Both the position numbers and the translations under genes were made by a program. Below the pieces are notes generated by a model. That model was given only the letters and a program-made list of their open reading frames with translations, did not search any database and had not been told where the DNA came from. Shown here in pieces: positions 1-12,051 of a DNA stretch of 64,000 nucleotides. Every line of letters begins with the position of its first letter. The first letter of the stretch is position 1. The DNA lies in contig OZ231126.1 in NCBI GenBank assembly GCA_965153355.1, positions 63,426,001 to 63,490,000 of the forward strand, written 5' to 3'. The DNA is from Flaccisagitta enflata. Taxonomy: Eukaryota > Chaetognatha > Sagittoidea > Aphragmophora.

Positions 1-64
1 GAACGAACGTAGCGAGCGACCGAGTGGCCCGTTCAAAACGCGGTCATCTGTGACTAGAAACTAG
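1..64 (-). repeat. End fragment of a GAGCGA-rich dispersed element
   Basis: The first bases match one end of the elements at 42,719-42,967 and 48,614-48,882. Shared features are a GAGCGA-type short tandem core, then a GACCGAGTGGCCC stretch, then AAAACGCGGTC, then GACTAGAAA. Only the terminal part is inside the window. Strand is given relative to the 42.7-kb copy. Confidence 0.7.
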
Positions 65-1046
65 TATATGAGTCTTTGTTCTCACTGACTTGGGTACACT
101 CCATCGATTCTATTCAGTGTTTCCTTCTGACAATGTTTTGGCTGGGGAGTTATCCTCTTCTTCCCGGCTTTTCTTTCTTGTTGTTCTTGGTTGTGGACTT
201 GCCGTTCTCGTTTTTCTTCTTGATATTTTCTTCTTTTTTTTTTGTCGCGTTTTTTGTCGACTCTACACCCGCATTGTCCGTCCGTCCGTCGGTTGGTCGG
301 TCTGTCACTTTTATCTTTTATTCTTTTTATTCTTTGACCTCACTGCTCCTTCCCAAATGCTCTAGTGACCTCAAATATGGCCCCTGCTTAGTGCTCACCT
401 CCACGCGACTAGGGTAGCCGTGTGGCCTGTATCCGGCCTTGTTCTTCTTCTATATCCTTCTTTTTCTCTTTTCTTTTTTCTTTTTTCTTTTTTCTTTTTT
501 CCTTTTTCTTTTTTCTTTTTTCTGTGTTCTTTTTCTTTCTCTTTTTCTTCTTCTTCTTTTTTTTTCTTTTTCTCCCTTTTATTCTTCTTCTTCTTTTTCT
601 TCTTCTTCTTCTTCTTCTTCTTCTTCTTCTTCTTCTTCTTCTTCTTCTTCTTCTTCTTCTTCTATTTCTTCTTCTTCTTCTCTTTCCTCTTTTTTTCTGT
701 TTCTTTTTCTTTTTCTTCTTTTTCTTCTTCTTCTCCAATAATGTGTGGTTTCCTACCGTAACGAAGTTTGTCTCCTCTCTGCTTTGGGGCGCAACGATTG
801 GCGTGGAGAGTTTTTCCGCCATTTTTCACTTCCTACACCAAAAAAAGAAAAAAAATTGCTTAGAAAACTCCTTAATGTTTTGATCGTTTTTTGATGAGGT
901 TTTTCAATCGGAGGAGTGAAGAAAAAAGTTAATGAACTTCTCCTTGCCAAAGTAAATTTTAGGGGATTTTTTTGATTAAAGAAAGAAATTAGAAAAAAAA
1001 ATGAGCCGCTGGAGTAAATTCACGCCGTGCGGGTGGCCCTGCCTAT

Positions 1047-1083
<37 letters not shown>

Positions 1084-1225
1084 GGAGAGAGACAGAGACA
1101 GACAGAGACAGACAGAGACAGACAGAGACAGACAGAGACAGACAGAAAGAGAGCGTCTTTGCAAGAGGAGGAACAAACGGAAAAATAAATTATGAGAAAC
1201 GGAGTAAAGGAGGAAAAAAAGAAGA
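65..1225. repeat. Low-complexity pyrimidine/purine tract, no gene seen
   Basis: The stretch 430-735 is almost pure (CTT)n/(TTTTC)n on the plus strand. A (GA)n then (GACA)n array fills about 1,050-1,150. A short (GTCC)n run followed by GTTGGTCGG at about 277-302 resembles the tail of the Helentron-like family. Open frames here are translations of simple repeats. I see no coding signal. Confidence 0.75.
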
Positions 1226-1612
1226 CTGAACGCAAAGAGGAGATACAGAAAAGAAAAGAAAAGAAAATGATAAAAGAGAGGAAAGGCAAAAAGAAAAGCA
1301 GCACGGAAGAAAGATATGCACGGGATGATCGTTTTTCTCCTTTCTCTCGCCATATTTTCCAAATCTTTTTTCCCTTTTTTTTCTTTTGCTCTTCCCGCCT
1401 TTTCTTTTCTTCTTTTTTTATTTTCTTTGTCGCTGGAAGAAAATTTCCTCATTGGAAATTTTTCTCTGGCGAATTCTTTTCGCGAGGAGATTCATTGAAA
1501 ATTTTGAAATGGGTTTTGCGCCGAAAAAATTAATCACAGTTCACCGAACGAGATTATCACACACCCGCCCGCCGTGGTCGCGGCAAAAGCGCACGCGCGC
1601 ACATTTCCACCT

Positions 1613-1730
<118 letters not shown>

Positions 1731-2325
1731 TTCCAGCGTTCTCGAGGGAGTCAATCAACGGTACCAACGGGATAGGCTATTAATGTCGTAGGTGTGGTGG
1801 GTGAGTTAGGACGAAGGAAAAAAAAGAGGCTTAGTAAAGATAAGAACTCTTCCAATGTGATTAGCAGCCGCTCGCTCAACCGCTCGCGCTCAAGTCTTAT
1901 TTTCATCCCGTGGGATGCATGGCTCAGTAGAGCAATTAGGATCCTTTTAGGTTTCTCATCAACCGTCGTTTGCTCGATGCAAATTACCACCACCAGCCTC
2001 TCTTTTTTTCGTCCCCATCGATGTTGCCTCTCATGATTGTGTGTGTGTGGCAAAAAAAAACTTAGGGGGTCTCAAATGAGGCGATGCCAATCATTTGCGT
2101 ATTTAGTTATTTGCAAAGCTTTTCTTAAAGTTCCTTCGGAACTTGGAGCCCGAGCGGAAAATTGAGCTAGAGCCAAGTACGGTCTTTATGAAGGTTCACG
2201 GGCGGCCAGAACCTCACATGAGTTACACCTATGTCATAACCTGCGCCATGCCTAAGCCATGTTTGAGGCAACAGATAGACCAATCAAAGTTCCGAATGAC
2301 GATTCTGAATTACGCTCCTTGATAA

Positions 2326-2412
2326 GGGCCAGAACCATGCGACACCACAGGCTATGCCATGACAGAGCCATGTCAGCACCATTACAGAGCCATGACAGAG
2401 CCAAAACTATGC
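2326..2412. repeat. Short tandem repeat with GCCATGACAGA core
   Basis: Three to four imperfect copies of GCCATGACAGA/GCCATGTCAGC. The mirrored site at about 62,690-62,760 in the right arm has an additional unit, so copy number differs between arms. Confidence 0.75.
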
Positions 2413-2605
2413 TCGTTCTAGAGAAGTGCAGCAACCAATAAAAAAAAAGATTGCCTCATGGGACCACTTGACAACAACCTGTTGCAACGCTTAGTTTAAA
2501 ACTAGGCAATCCAAGGCAACCCATCGCCTCAAATTTAATCGCCAGCCTTGATGAGGAGTTGTTAGGCTTAATGGAGTCCTGAACGGGTGGAAGGAAAAAG
2601 GAGAT

Positions 2606-2819
<214 letters not shown>

Positions 2820-2928
2820 TAAAATGGGCAAATGGATAGTCGACGAAATAAGTATGAATGTACAAACAAAACACCCACGGACAAACGTACACACACATAT
2901 GCGCACTCATGCGCACAAACACTATACA

Positions 2929-3349
2929 GATCAGAGCGTAATTGAACGCGAGGCCCCCATGAAAACTGTAGCAGTCTCCCCCCTTAGCCTAGTATACTAA
3001 AGATACAAGTATGATTGAGGTATCATTTGATAGCTTTAGAGAATAAAAATGGCGCCATCTGAGCGTTTTTCTAGTTTTGAGCCCTGACTAAAATTACAGC
3101 CCTTATAAGGTGTAAAAATTGATTTTTGGGGGGTTGTTTAAAAAGAGCTAAATTTGATACTTTGAAGAGATATAACTTGAGCTAGGGAACAAAATTCATG
3201 ATACCCTCTGATGGCGCCATTTGTATTTTCATAAGCTTTCAAATGATACCTGAATCATACCCCTAGCTTCAACATACAGGGCTCTAGGGGGGGCTGCTAC
3301 AGTTATCATTCCTGAAAGTGGGGGCCTCTCGTTCAAATACACCCTGATC
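2929..3349. mobile_element. Foldback/MITE-like palindromic element (left-arm copy)
   Basis: The two halves are imperfect inverted copies. Both start at a GATCAG motif and run through a GAGGCCCCC block, then a GCAGYCYCCCCC block, then ATGGCGCCATCTGAG. The centre lies near 3,140. No coding capacity is seen. Neither a clear target-site duplication nor a known superfamily terminus could be assigned. A second copy lies at the mirrored place in the right arm (61,881-62,302). Confidence 0.85.
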
Positions 3350-3837
3350 CGTAGATTCTATAGTTTAGAAGCAGTGTAAGCGACGTCATACATACGCACG
3401 AGCAGATGGACGGACAGAAGAATAAGGACGAAAAACAAGATAAAGACAGAAAGAGAGAGTCTGTGCAAATGTTTCAGACAAACATTGAAATGAGGAAACC
3501 CAAATGACATAGAATCCGGTGAATAAAGGAAGGAATTTCAAATAAAGAATAAACAAACTAAAAAAGAAAATAATGGGGAGGAGTAATAAAAACGAAATGG
3601 TTTAAGAAGAGAATAGGGAATAAAAGAATAAGGTCGACCATAAGAAAGAAAGAAAATGCCGGGAACGAGGAATAAAAAAGAAAAGGAAGGAGGAAAAAAG
3701 TTGATATCTTAATGTGGGGGTAAACATCCCTCTTATGCAAAGGGGAAAAAAACTGCAAACAAACAAATTACATTTTCTTGTTGGCGTGAAGCCAGATGTC
3801 GTAACCGAGGATGAAGGAAGGAGGAAATGAATAGAGA

Positions 3838-3902
3838 AAGAAGGAAGGAAGGCAGGAAGGAAGGAAGGAGGGAAGGAAGGAAGGAACCAAAGGAAGGAAG
3901 GA

Positions 3903-3953
<51 letters not shown>

Positions 3954-4080
3954 TAAGAAAGTAAGAAAGAATGAAAGAATGAAAGAATGAAAGAATGAAA
4001 GAATGAAAGAATGAAAGAAAGGAGAAAAGAAGGAAGGAAGGAGGGCAGGGAGGAGGGAAGAAAAGAAGAAAAGAAGGGGG
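3838..4080. repeat. (GGAA)n/(GAAA)n/(GAAT)n tetranucleotide tract
   Basis: Compound purine-rich tetranucleotide array. The mirrored site in the right arm is 61,150-61,390. Confidence 0.95.
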
Positions 4081-4540
4081 TAATGGAAGAAGGAAGGGAG
4101 ATATCGTAACCGAGAATGGACGGATCTGGCAAGGAGGTTGCTCTGTCGCTGATGGCAATGTTGTTAAAGGTGGCTGCGATATCGTCCTCATATTGACGCG
4201 TTCAAAAACGTCCTTTCAAGAGTTAGGGAGTGTGTAGACATGGTGTGTAGACATGGTGTGTAGACATGGTGAGTTTCCTTGTCGCACATTTGTTTGTTCC
4301 TACCATAGTTTTTTTTCCTATCACTGCCCCTGCCCACTTACTCGTGAATAAGGTGGCAATGTATCCTATTTTAAGCTCAGTTATTTCCAAATTTCACCAA
4401 ATATCGTCCCCTTTATCAAGAATGAAAAGTGAAAATCAAAATGCTGTGAGCAATAGATGGCGTTATTATGGAAAGCTACGAAGCTTCGCGTCATTTCTGT
4501 TTCTTAGAAAAGGAAAGTTAGCAACTGGTTCCATTCCGGG

Positions 4541-4542
<2 letters not shown>

Positions 4543-4594
<52 letters not shown>
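4543..4594. repeat. (CT)n microsatellite
   Basis: About 52 bp of CT. Its right-arm counterpart (60,491-60,670) is more than three times longer. Confidence 0.97.
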
Positions 4595-4598
<4 letters not shown>

Positions 4599-4743
4599 TT
4601 TTGATCTACGGTCCTTCTTTGTCCCCGGCGAAAAAAGACATTAATTTCCATTATGGCCGATGAACATTCAAACGGAAGATGTTCCAGTATGCCTTAACTG
4701 TCCTTGGAGCTCGTAGAATACAACGCAACGAGTCTCTGGTTGC

Positions 4744-4745
<2 letters not shown>

Positions 4746-4825
<80 letters not shown>

Positions 4826-4852
4826 AAAGAGAAAGAGAAAGAGAGAGAGAGA
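4746..4852. repeat. (GA)n microsatellite
   Basis: About 105 bp, ending in (GAAA)-interrupted units. The right-arm counterpart (60,290-60,341) is about half this length. Confidence 0.97.
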
Positions 4853-5514
4853 GCACAAACACAGTCACACACATCACATAGACGCACACACACGCGCGCT
4901 CAAGGATACAAAGACAGTCAGGCAAAGACAGACATGCAGAATACATAAAAAAATGGCTAGGAGGTGCTGAAACAAAGAAATCGAGACAAACCAGTCTGAG
5001 GCATGAAAAGCCTTTTGAACAAATAGAAAGTCGGCAGAAGTATTGGCATCAGCCCGACATCTGTCAGTTATCTACTATGCTCAATGAATATTCCGCGTCA
5101 TTCAAGTCCCAAGGTTTTCCATTATTTCCCCGGAGCGCGCACTGATGACTCCATGCCCAGTTTCTTTGGCGCTAACAGCGGACGCTCGATTTGTCACCCT
5201 GTTTCACAACGGCAATTCAGTGAAAGCTCCTAAAGCGTTCAATACCCACTTTTTAATCGTTGGCACGCGAGGTTATAACTTGTTGTGTCTCTTGGTCGGT
5301 CGGTAGGTCACACTTAGTTTTATTGGCGATTTTAGGCAGTTTCTTACATCATTGCGCCGGCCCAATTGCTTGCTATGGTATGTTTAATTGTAAACAGCAT
5401 TGCCCAAGTTTTTTTTGATAATTATCATCTGTTTCATTTCATGTTCAAAGACTTTTAACGCTGTAAACGCTTTGTGACGATTTAGTCTCGTTTTTACCCG
5501 AGAAAAGCTTCTTT

Positions 5515-5692
5515 TTAGATGCGTCCACGCATCTCTATAAGGGGCTTTGTCCGTCCGTCCGTTGGTTTGTTGGTCGGTCCGTCCGTCCGTCCGTCATTCT
5601 CGAGTTGAAAACAATCGCAAACGATCGCAAACGTTCGCAAAGTCGATTTCATCATTTTAGGTTCTGACATTGCATTGGGCCGATGCTATATT
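5515..5692 (-). mobile_element. Helentron-like non-autonomous element, hairpin subtype GATGCG
   Basis: On the minus strand the element ends in a hairpin, AGATGCGTGGACGCATCT, followed directly by AAAAAG. Before the hairpin lie a TATAGAG-type motif and a (GACG/GACC)n tract at 5,545-5,600. The head near 5,680 carries a GGCC-containing motif. The right-arm copy is at 59,485-59,668. The architecture is like HINE/DINE-1 elements; the assignment is an inference. Confidence 0.7.

Positions 5693-5693
<1 letters not shown>

Positions 5694-5782
<89 letters not shown>
5694..5782. repeat. (GA)n microsatellite absent from the other arm
   Basis: About 89 bp of GA directly beside the Helentron-like head. 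In the right arm the flanks meet with almost no GA (near 59,485). Confidence 0.95.
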
Positions 5783-5789
<7 letters not shown>

Positions 5790-5848
5790 AACAAGATAAA
5801 CGTCTGTCTGTGCTTATCAGTTTTAGTAAGAATGTCATTTACGAGCTA

Positions 5849-6441
5849 ACCATAGCACAAAAAAAAACGGAACAAAATGTTTTTCTAAAGATTCAGATCC
5901 ATCTAATGAGAAAAACATAGCAAAATCTATGACCGTTTGAAAGCTCTGCGAAAGATCTTCAAAATGAGTTCATGCTGGTTGTTCTGTCTTTATTTGTTAA
6001 GAATTGACATAACAATAAAGAAAAAGTGGTCATGAATGTAAAAGTTGAAGTCGTAGAAGTTGTTCCTCTTTGTTATTTTATAAAAAAGATGTAAAAAATA
6101 ATAGTTTTAACTTTTTTTCTTAGTTGATTTTAAGGATTTTTAAATTTTCTTTCATTCTAGACCAATCCCAGATCTGTATCTCAAACCGTTTAAAAGTTAT
6201 GGCTTGTCAAAGTGATCTACTTCATTTTCAAAACCTTTTTATTCAATCTGACCACAAATTGAAAAGTTTTCATTTATTCTTATGCCATTTCTAAACGGTT
6301 AAAGCTAGGATGACCAGCAACATCGCATTTGAAAGATCTTTTGCAGAGCTTTCAAACGGTCATGAATTTTCTATAGTTAGGAGTCTTCAATTAAGCAAAA
6401 ATCATCGAAACAAGTTGTTCCGTTTTTTTTTATGCTATGGT
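5849..6441. mobile_element. Palindromic MITE with TA target duplication (Tc1/mariner-type), left-arm copy
   Basis: The element begins ACCATAGCACAAAAAAAAAC and ends in the inverted counterpart GTTTTTT...GCTATGGT. TA lies on both sides (5,847-5,848 and 6,442-6,443). The arms are inverted throughout: the GACCGTTTGAAAGCTCTGC block at about 5,930 reappears inverted at about 6,340. It is about 593 bp with no open frame of note. TA duplications plus terminal inverted repeats fit the Tc1/mariner superfamily. An equivalent copy is at 58,819-59,419. Confidence 0.87.
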
Positions 6442-7054
6442 TAAGCCGCATGTGGACGCATCGTTGTACCCCCGGGGTACTTGTTTTTATCCTTGCGCGC
6501 AAAGTGTTTTATCATATTGAAGAGGATCTACGATCGTTTATATCATCAACGCATTGGATAGGACACATATTATTTAAAAGTTTCCATCACGTCAATAATT
6601 TCCTTATTACTCTCTGCATTTGCGTTGATCTTTTTCTGTTTATCTTGTTTTTCTTCTTCTCGCTCTCTCTCTCTCACTCTCTCTCCTTCTGCTTGTCTAT
6701 GTGGTATTCACGACTAGGCATACTTGTTCCCCTCACTCGGGAATTCCAAACGTCATGAAGCCAACTGTATTAATTGATAAATCTTGGCTTTGCTTTATGC
6801 TTGGGAACTTTGCATACTGGTGATACATGAAGAGAATAATTGAATGACAGTTAAGCCACACTTATCATCTTCTTTTTTTTTTGTTCTTTTTTTTTTTTGA
6901 TCTCGTCTGGAATGGAAAGAGAGTTTCTCATGTCCCATTCAATTTGTCTCCATTTGTGTATATTTAAGCCACGTCTTCCCAGTCCTACCTTGTTTATCAT
7001 TCCCCAATCTCATCTATCTGTTCCAAATCCACTTTTTTGTTTCACAACTGAGCT

Positions 7055-7061
<7 letters not shown>

Positions 7062-7100
<39 letters not shown>

Positions 7101-7196
7101 CCCATCCTCTATCAAGCAAACCTCTGGTGCATGCTATCAGCATTGTCAGAAGACAGAGGGAGGGGAAAGCATAACAAGGCCAAGAAAAAATTTTGA

Positions 7197-7249
<53 letters not shown>

Positions 7250-7282
7250 AAGAAAGAAAGAAAGAAAGAAAGAGAAGAAAGA

Positions 7283-7314
<32 letters not shown>

Positions 7315-7320
7315 TAGAGA
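7062..7320. repeat. (CT)n and (GAAA)n microsatellites
   Basis: A short CT run at 7,062-7,095 and a (GAAA)n tract at 7,200-7,315. Between them lies about 100 bp of unique sequence shared with the right arm. Confidence 0.95.
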
Positions 7321-7676
7321 GAGAGAGTCATTATTCTCCCAGCCTTCCTCCTTCTGCACGGGAGGCACAAGTGGTGAAGGCGCATTTTTCAGGATTAATT
7401 CGTCTCCTGCCCCATCTTTCTGTTCGTGGTTGGCCTCTTTCCATCATTCCTTTATAAATCCTTTCACCTCCTTTTCTTTTTCCTTGCTCTTTTATTTCTT
7501 GGCGCTGTACTATTATCATCATCATCATCATCATCACGTCATCATCGCCTTCTTTTTCTTTCCTCATTTCCTTCACATTTGCTACGAGTCCATTTTGGAT
7601 GCAGTTACACCTCGCTTTACGGGCATCACTAGCAACTTGATAAGACTCTAAATATGAAGCCTTTTTTTCTGGATAA

Positions 7677-7796
7677 CAAGGCCGTGTAGGCCCACATGTG
7701 TGCCGGGTGGATCGTGGAACGATAATGTTTCCGATAAACCGACGGACGGACGGTCACGGCCTATAATAGATATGCTTTGGCGCACGTAAAAACTTG
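7677..7796 (+). mobile_element. Short Helentron-like element
   Basis: The head is ACAAGGCCGTGTAGGCCCAC. A GACGGACGGACGG tract follows, then CCTATAATAGATATGC, then a degraded hairpin ending GCGCACGTAAAAAC. It is about 120 bp. It is mirrored at 57,325-57,440 in the right arm, with the same head and tail. Confidence 0.7.
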
Positions 7797-8434
7797 TTTG
7801 TTCTGTATTACTTCCCCTGACCAAATAAGGATTCGCACTTAAGTAACTGATCCCCGACTATCTTTTTGCTCACCTGCAAAAAGAAACTTATCAGTTTTAA
7901 GCTTTTGTATTCTTCCGAACTATCACTTGATTTATTTTCTTTTTTTAACCCTTTTTTCATGCTTCACTTTGCTTTTTATCGCTGTCAATCTGTTTTCCGT
8001 CCCTGGTTGTTCTCTCTCGCTCCCCCCCCCCCCCACCACCACCGCCACCACCAATTTTTGTTGTCTTTCATCATTTTCATCCTGGCTTATTCTCTGGAAG
8101 TCTTTTTCAAGCCATTTCCATCTCTGTTCTTCATCCTCCCTCATCCCTCTTTTATCTCCTTTTTACATCCTCCCGCTTGGTTGTATTTATGTCCTCCAGC
8201 TTTCCTTTCCTCCATTCTTTATATCCCTTTTTTATTCCATTTGCCCTACATTCTTTTTCTCATTCCATTTTGTCTTACTCAACATTCCTTACTGTCAGAG
8301 CCATCATTATCTCAATTGCCATTTTGCATCTTGTTAGCAAAGCGTGTGTGTCTGTTTCTGACTTTTTTCCCGGTCTTTTTACCGTCTTTGCTTCTGTTTT
8401 CAACCGTCTTAATCTGTCTTGATCTATGTCAGTA

Positions 8435-8436
<2 letters not shown>

Positions 8437-8494
<58 letters not shown>

Positions 8495-8495
8495 A
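8437..8495. repeat. (CT)n microsatellite
   Basis: About 58 bp. The mirrored right-arm array at 56,542-56,644 is about 100 bp. Confidence 0.97.
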
Positions 8496-8499
8496 CTCT

Positions 8500-9225
8500 T
8501 CTGCTCCTCCTCTTTTACTGTGTCTTCCGAGGATTTGCATAAGGCCTCTAGTTGCACCATATTTTCTAATTTGCTTCTTTGTTGTTTCTTTATCGTAAAT
8601 TTTGGTCTGAGAGTGGCATTCTCCCTTTATCTCGAGCTTTTGAGGGCATGAAAAAAAACAGTCTCACGCGCGACGATAAAAAAAAAAGCAGAAAGGAGGC
8701 AGCAGACAGGCTCAGTCGCATCCGCGGGGATGCGGAAAACGCGTCTTATTGGCGGGATGGAAAACAATGTCACATGAACAAAAAGAAGCGAACGCGAACC
8801 GACCTACCGAGGATGTATAGAGACGAATATGAAAACTTCAAGTCGTGTTCTCCTGGCTATGAAATGAGTGATATCGTACGAATGCAAATGTGACTCAACG
8901 CTAGAGCTAGATCTAAAAGAAAGGAAGAATATTGCACCACACAACGGTCTTAGCCGAAGATATGAACGATGTGATGATGTACGTAAATACAGTTGTATAT
9001 AGCGATTATAAGGATGGTAATGAACTTATGATGATCAGGAACGATTACGTGGGAGAACAGCCCAGATAACGACGATAAAGGGACTGTTTTCGATGTTATT
9101 ACCATCGCATCCACGACACTCCCGAGACTCATGAGGGAAAAAAACACATACAAGAACGAGAGACTTTTCAACTACAGAAGCTATTGTCTCCTCGGTCTCA
9201 TTTAAGCAAGCCACATTTGTACCAC
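8500..9225. other. Near-identical single-copy block of the left arm, no gene recognised
   Basis: This block is nearly base-for-base the reverse complement of about 55,810-56,530. A 73-codon minus-strand frame (8,950-9,171) is unchanged in both arms. It has no recognisable domain and no splice context that I can defend, so I do not call it a gene. The conservation is explained by the duplication. Confidence 0.6.
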
Positions 9226-9229
9226 CATT

Positions 9230-9640
9230 CAAACCACCACCATCACCACCACCACCACCACCACCACCACCACCACCACCACCACCACCACCACCACCAC
9301 CACCACCACCACCACTACACTACTCACCACTCATCACTGCTATCAATACTCACCAATACCACTATCACCACTACCACTACTATTTATCACTAACACACTA
9401 CTACTCACTACTACCACTCACTACTCACTCACCAATACCACTATCTTTTTACACTTTTTTCAACCTTTAACACCATTTTTTGCTCTACCTCTACTGTCAG
9501 GCTCAATTGATTTACTTTTTTCTATGCTTTAGTTTTTAGACTAATTTTTTTCTAAAACTCAGACTCTGATTCCTACTATTTCTACAAATACTACTTCTTA
9601 TCCATACCATACTTTCCATACCACTTTATTCATATTACAT
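9230..9640. repeat. (CCA)n trinucleotide array grading into degenerate ACT/CAC repeats
   Basis: Nearly pure CCA units fill 9,230-9,315. After that the units decay to CACTACTAC-like sequence. The right arm at 55,576-55,803 has a much longer and purer (GGT)n at this site. Confidence 0.9.
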
Positions 9641-9845
9641 ATTTCACTCTTTTTTCTCATTTGCTGGAAAGCTTTACTTCCTATGTCTTTGCCATCATTT
9701 TCCTTTAGTGCTCTGAGCTTCCGCAGTTCGCTTTCTTTTAACCGCTGGGCAGCGCAACACCGAGAAGCTGCCTTTCAGTCGTCTCTACCATTTTTGCGCC
9801 TTATTTTTCCTTGCCTATCGTAATTATCGGTTTGAGGCACTGATG

Positions 9846-10193
9846 TTTTAAGTTGCGCACTGACTTTACAAACCTGCTTGAATCTGTGTAATTACAGTAG
9901 TAATAAAAATATGTTTTGATAGTAATAATTGTGCCAACTGTGGGTGAGTTGGTGTTTGGGGTGCTGGAGTTGAGATAGGTAATTGTACTTGATAGGTGGT
10001 GATTTAAAGCAACTGTGCATGGATGGAAAGGGGTGGTTTAAGGAGTTGGAGTTAAGATAGGTGATTTAAAGCTATTATGTGGGTGGAAAGGGGTGGTTTG
10101 GGGCAGCTGGAGTTGAGATAGGTAATTATACTTGATAGGTGGTGATTTAAAGTAACTGGTGGGGTGGCTTGGGGTGGATTGGGGGTGCTGGAG
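9846..10193 (-). repeat. Truncated Helentron-like tail plus ~78-bp minisatellite (inner end of left arm)
   Basis: A degraded hairpin tail at about 9,846-9,880 (TTTTAAGTTGCGCACTGACT) is followed by about three copies of a ~78-bp unit containing GATAGGTAATTATACTTG and TGATTTAAAG. The same unit is repeated about seven times at 54,571-55,110, inside a complete element with its head at 54,457. The left array ends abruptly at about 10,193 against retroelement sequence. Confidence 0.85.
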
Positions 10194-12051
10194 TGCTGCA
10201 ATGTACGCCGAAGCGACATCGACAAGGACAAGCAAACATGTGTATCCATCACGGGATTTTGGTAAAAAGAGCACATCGACAGAAGCACATTCTCCTGGTG
10301 AGTGAGAGAAGGTCCGGATCTTTCGTGGTTTTTGAATCTTTGGAGGGAGAGCCATCAGGCACGAATGACAGTTTATAATCGAGTCGCGCGCTACACGTTT
10401 TAAGTCGTAGATGAAAAATTCTGCTGCCAATAGTCGTTCTAGTTTGAAGGTTGAAACGTGACAGTATTCGTGTATATGTACTGCCAGTTGTTTTGAGAAT
10501 GCGGGTGGCACTACAATCGTGTTGATAGTGTCACCTAAGTTATCTGTCGTTTTCCTCCAGAGGTAACCGTCTTTGATGTTTAGCGAGTCGTACACTTCGT
10601 TGAGTGCGTTGCAGTATTCAGATTCTGGTTTAATTTCTATATCCGAAGGTCTGAGGTTCATTTTTATTATTTCGATGAATTCTAAAGTATCATCGTCTCT
10701 TTTTTGAGCTTCCTTAATTCTGTCTATGATGCTCAAAGATTTATCGTCTTCCGAGTTGTCTTCGGTGCGTCTTCTTTTTCCTGGTTTGTCGCCCAATTCC
10801 ACCGTCAAGACTGTTCCGTAATCATCCGTCCAATGGTCTTGTTCGTTTTCTTCATCGCTAAATAGATCTGGTGATTTGATGGATCGCGTGCCGTTAGTTG
10901 GGATAGGCGTGTCGGCTCGGTTATTGCTCCTTGATTCGGAGATTATCTCTTGTGTTTCGGGGATTGTGAACAAACTACGTTCATATGCGTTTGGCGTCAT
11001 CGGTATGATGTCTTCCTCATCTAGGTCATCTTCGTCCCAGGAGTCCCAAAATTCGCTATTGAAGTCTGGTGCTAGGGATGCGAGTGAAGGGCCTTCGATG
11101 CTTTCCAAGGGATCAATGTTTGTTGTGGCGTTGGTTCGTTGGATTTGGGCGGGATCTTCTGCGAGCCAGTCTTCTGCATCTTCGTTAATGTCGATTTCGT
11201 TAGATTCGTCAAGTGGGACTAGATGGCTGAGTTTCGACAGAATGAAGCTGAGGTTGTCTGCCGGTAGGTAGTCGTAGTTTCTGAAGATTTCGATCGATCC
11301 ATTTTCCAGTTGTTCGAAGGAGTTAAGGCCAATTTCAAGGTCTTCGTTTGCTTCTTTATTATCCTCCCGATTTACAACAGCAATTGTGAAGTGCTGATCG
11401 TTGAATGTTTCGTGGGTATGTGTATCGTTCTCGTGTGTTGGTATTTGTTGGATCGATGTTGTAGCTGTATCGATCGCGTCAGAGTCATTGCTTGGATCTT
11501 GCGGGGGCGCAAGTCTTAATGTTTCGATGTTGGTGCCTAGCGTGACTGGGTTCGTATCTGCATCGCTGATTAGCTGGGTTCGTATCTGCATCGCTGATTA
11601 GTATGAAATCTGCTAAGTCTAGCCTGTCCCTTTGGAGAGGCGTGATTTGCCCATTAAGTGTCTGTTTTAGTTCATTTGTTACCTTGTGTAGTGTTGTGAG
11701 CGACTTTGTTGATTGATTTGGCTGCGATCTTGCGCTTGAAAGGACGTTGATGCAGTGGTCGTCAGATTCGTTCGCGTCCAAGCTCCACGTTTCGGATGTT
11801 TCATCGTTGACGTGTGCATTAATCGTTAACACTGGATCGCTGCGGTCGCCTTCCATAATCGGTTCCTGATTAGGTATTTCGGAAGTTTCGGCCGTGAAGC
11901 GGCAGCATTCGTCCGTGCCATCGCAATCTTGGAAGAGATTATTGGGCATATTTTCCAGCGGGAGCACCGTGGGGGCAAATTGTTGGATATTTTTGGTTAT
12001 CTCGTCCTCGTGAAGAGAGCGGGGTCGTGGGTTCGAGCCCCACATTGGGCG
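10194..12051 (-). pseudogene. Broken LTR-retroelement coding region: acidic N-terminal region plus start of integrase
   Basis: Two overlapping minus-strand frames (12,045-11,485 and 11,591-10,038) come from one original frame. They are separated by a 28-bp tandem duplication at about 11,546-11,601 that shifts the frame. The upstream part is acidic, hydrophilic and unrecognised. Near residues 370-410 of the second frame is an integrase zinc-binding H2C2 signature (HIHEYCH then CHSC about 27 residues later). The first stretch of the integrase core follows, with an Asp in SVDVLFLP and then LLVLVDVASAYIAA. The frame then runs into translated minisatellite at about 10,193, so the remaining catalytic residues are missing. 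No protease or reverse-transcriptase motif is visible. Ty3/gypsy relationship is likely. A Gmr1-like order with integrase ahead of RT is an alternative. This is a dead copy. Confidence 0.8.
11546..11601. repeat. 28-bp tandem duplication disrupting the retroelement frame
   Basis: TTCGTATCTGCATCGCTGAT followed by TAGCTGGG occurs twice in tandem; the second copy ends differently at TAGTATG. Twenty-eight is not a multiple of three, which explains why the peptide motif ISDADTNP is read in both overlapping frames. Confidence 0.85.

Noticed and set aside
409-883. Long frames on both strands rich in Phe/Leu or Arg/Lys
   Set aside because: They are translations of (CTT)n/(TTTTC)n simple repeats, open in several frames at once.
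7866-8651. 261-codon plus-strand frame, mirrored by a 269-codon frame at 56,440-57,249
   Set aside because: The frame is biased to Ser/Phe/Leu from pyrimidine-rich DNA and includes (CT)n. Its presence in both arms is explained by the inverted repeat. No domain is recognisable.
9184-9393. Poly-histidine protein
   Set aside because: Translation of (CCA)n; the mirrored right-arm copy has a different repeat length.
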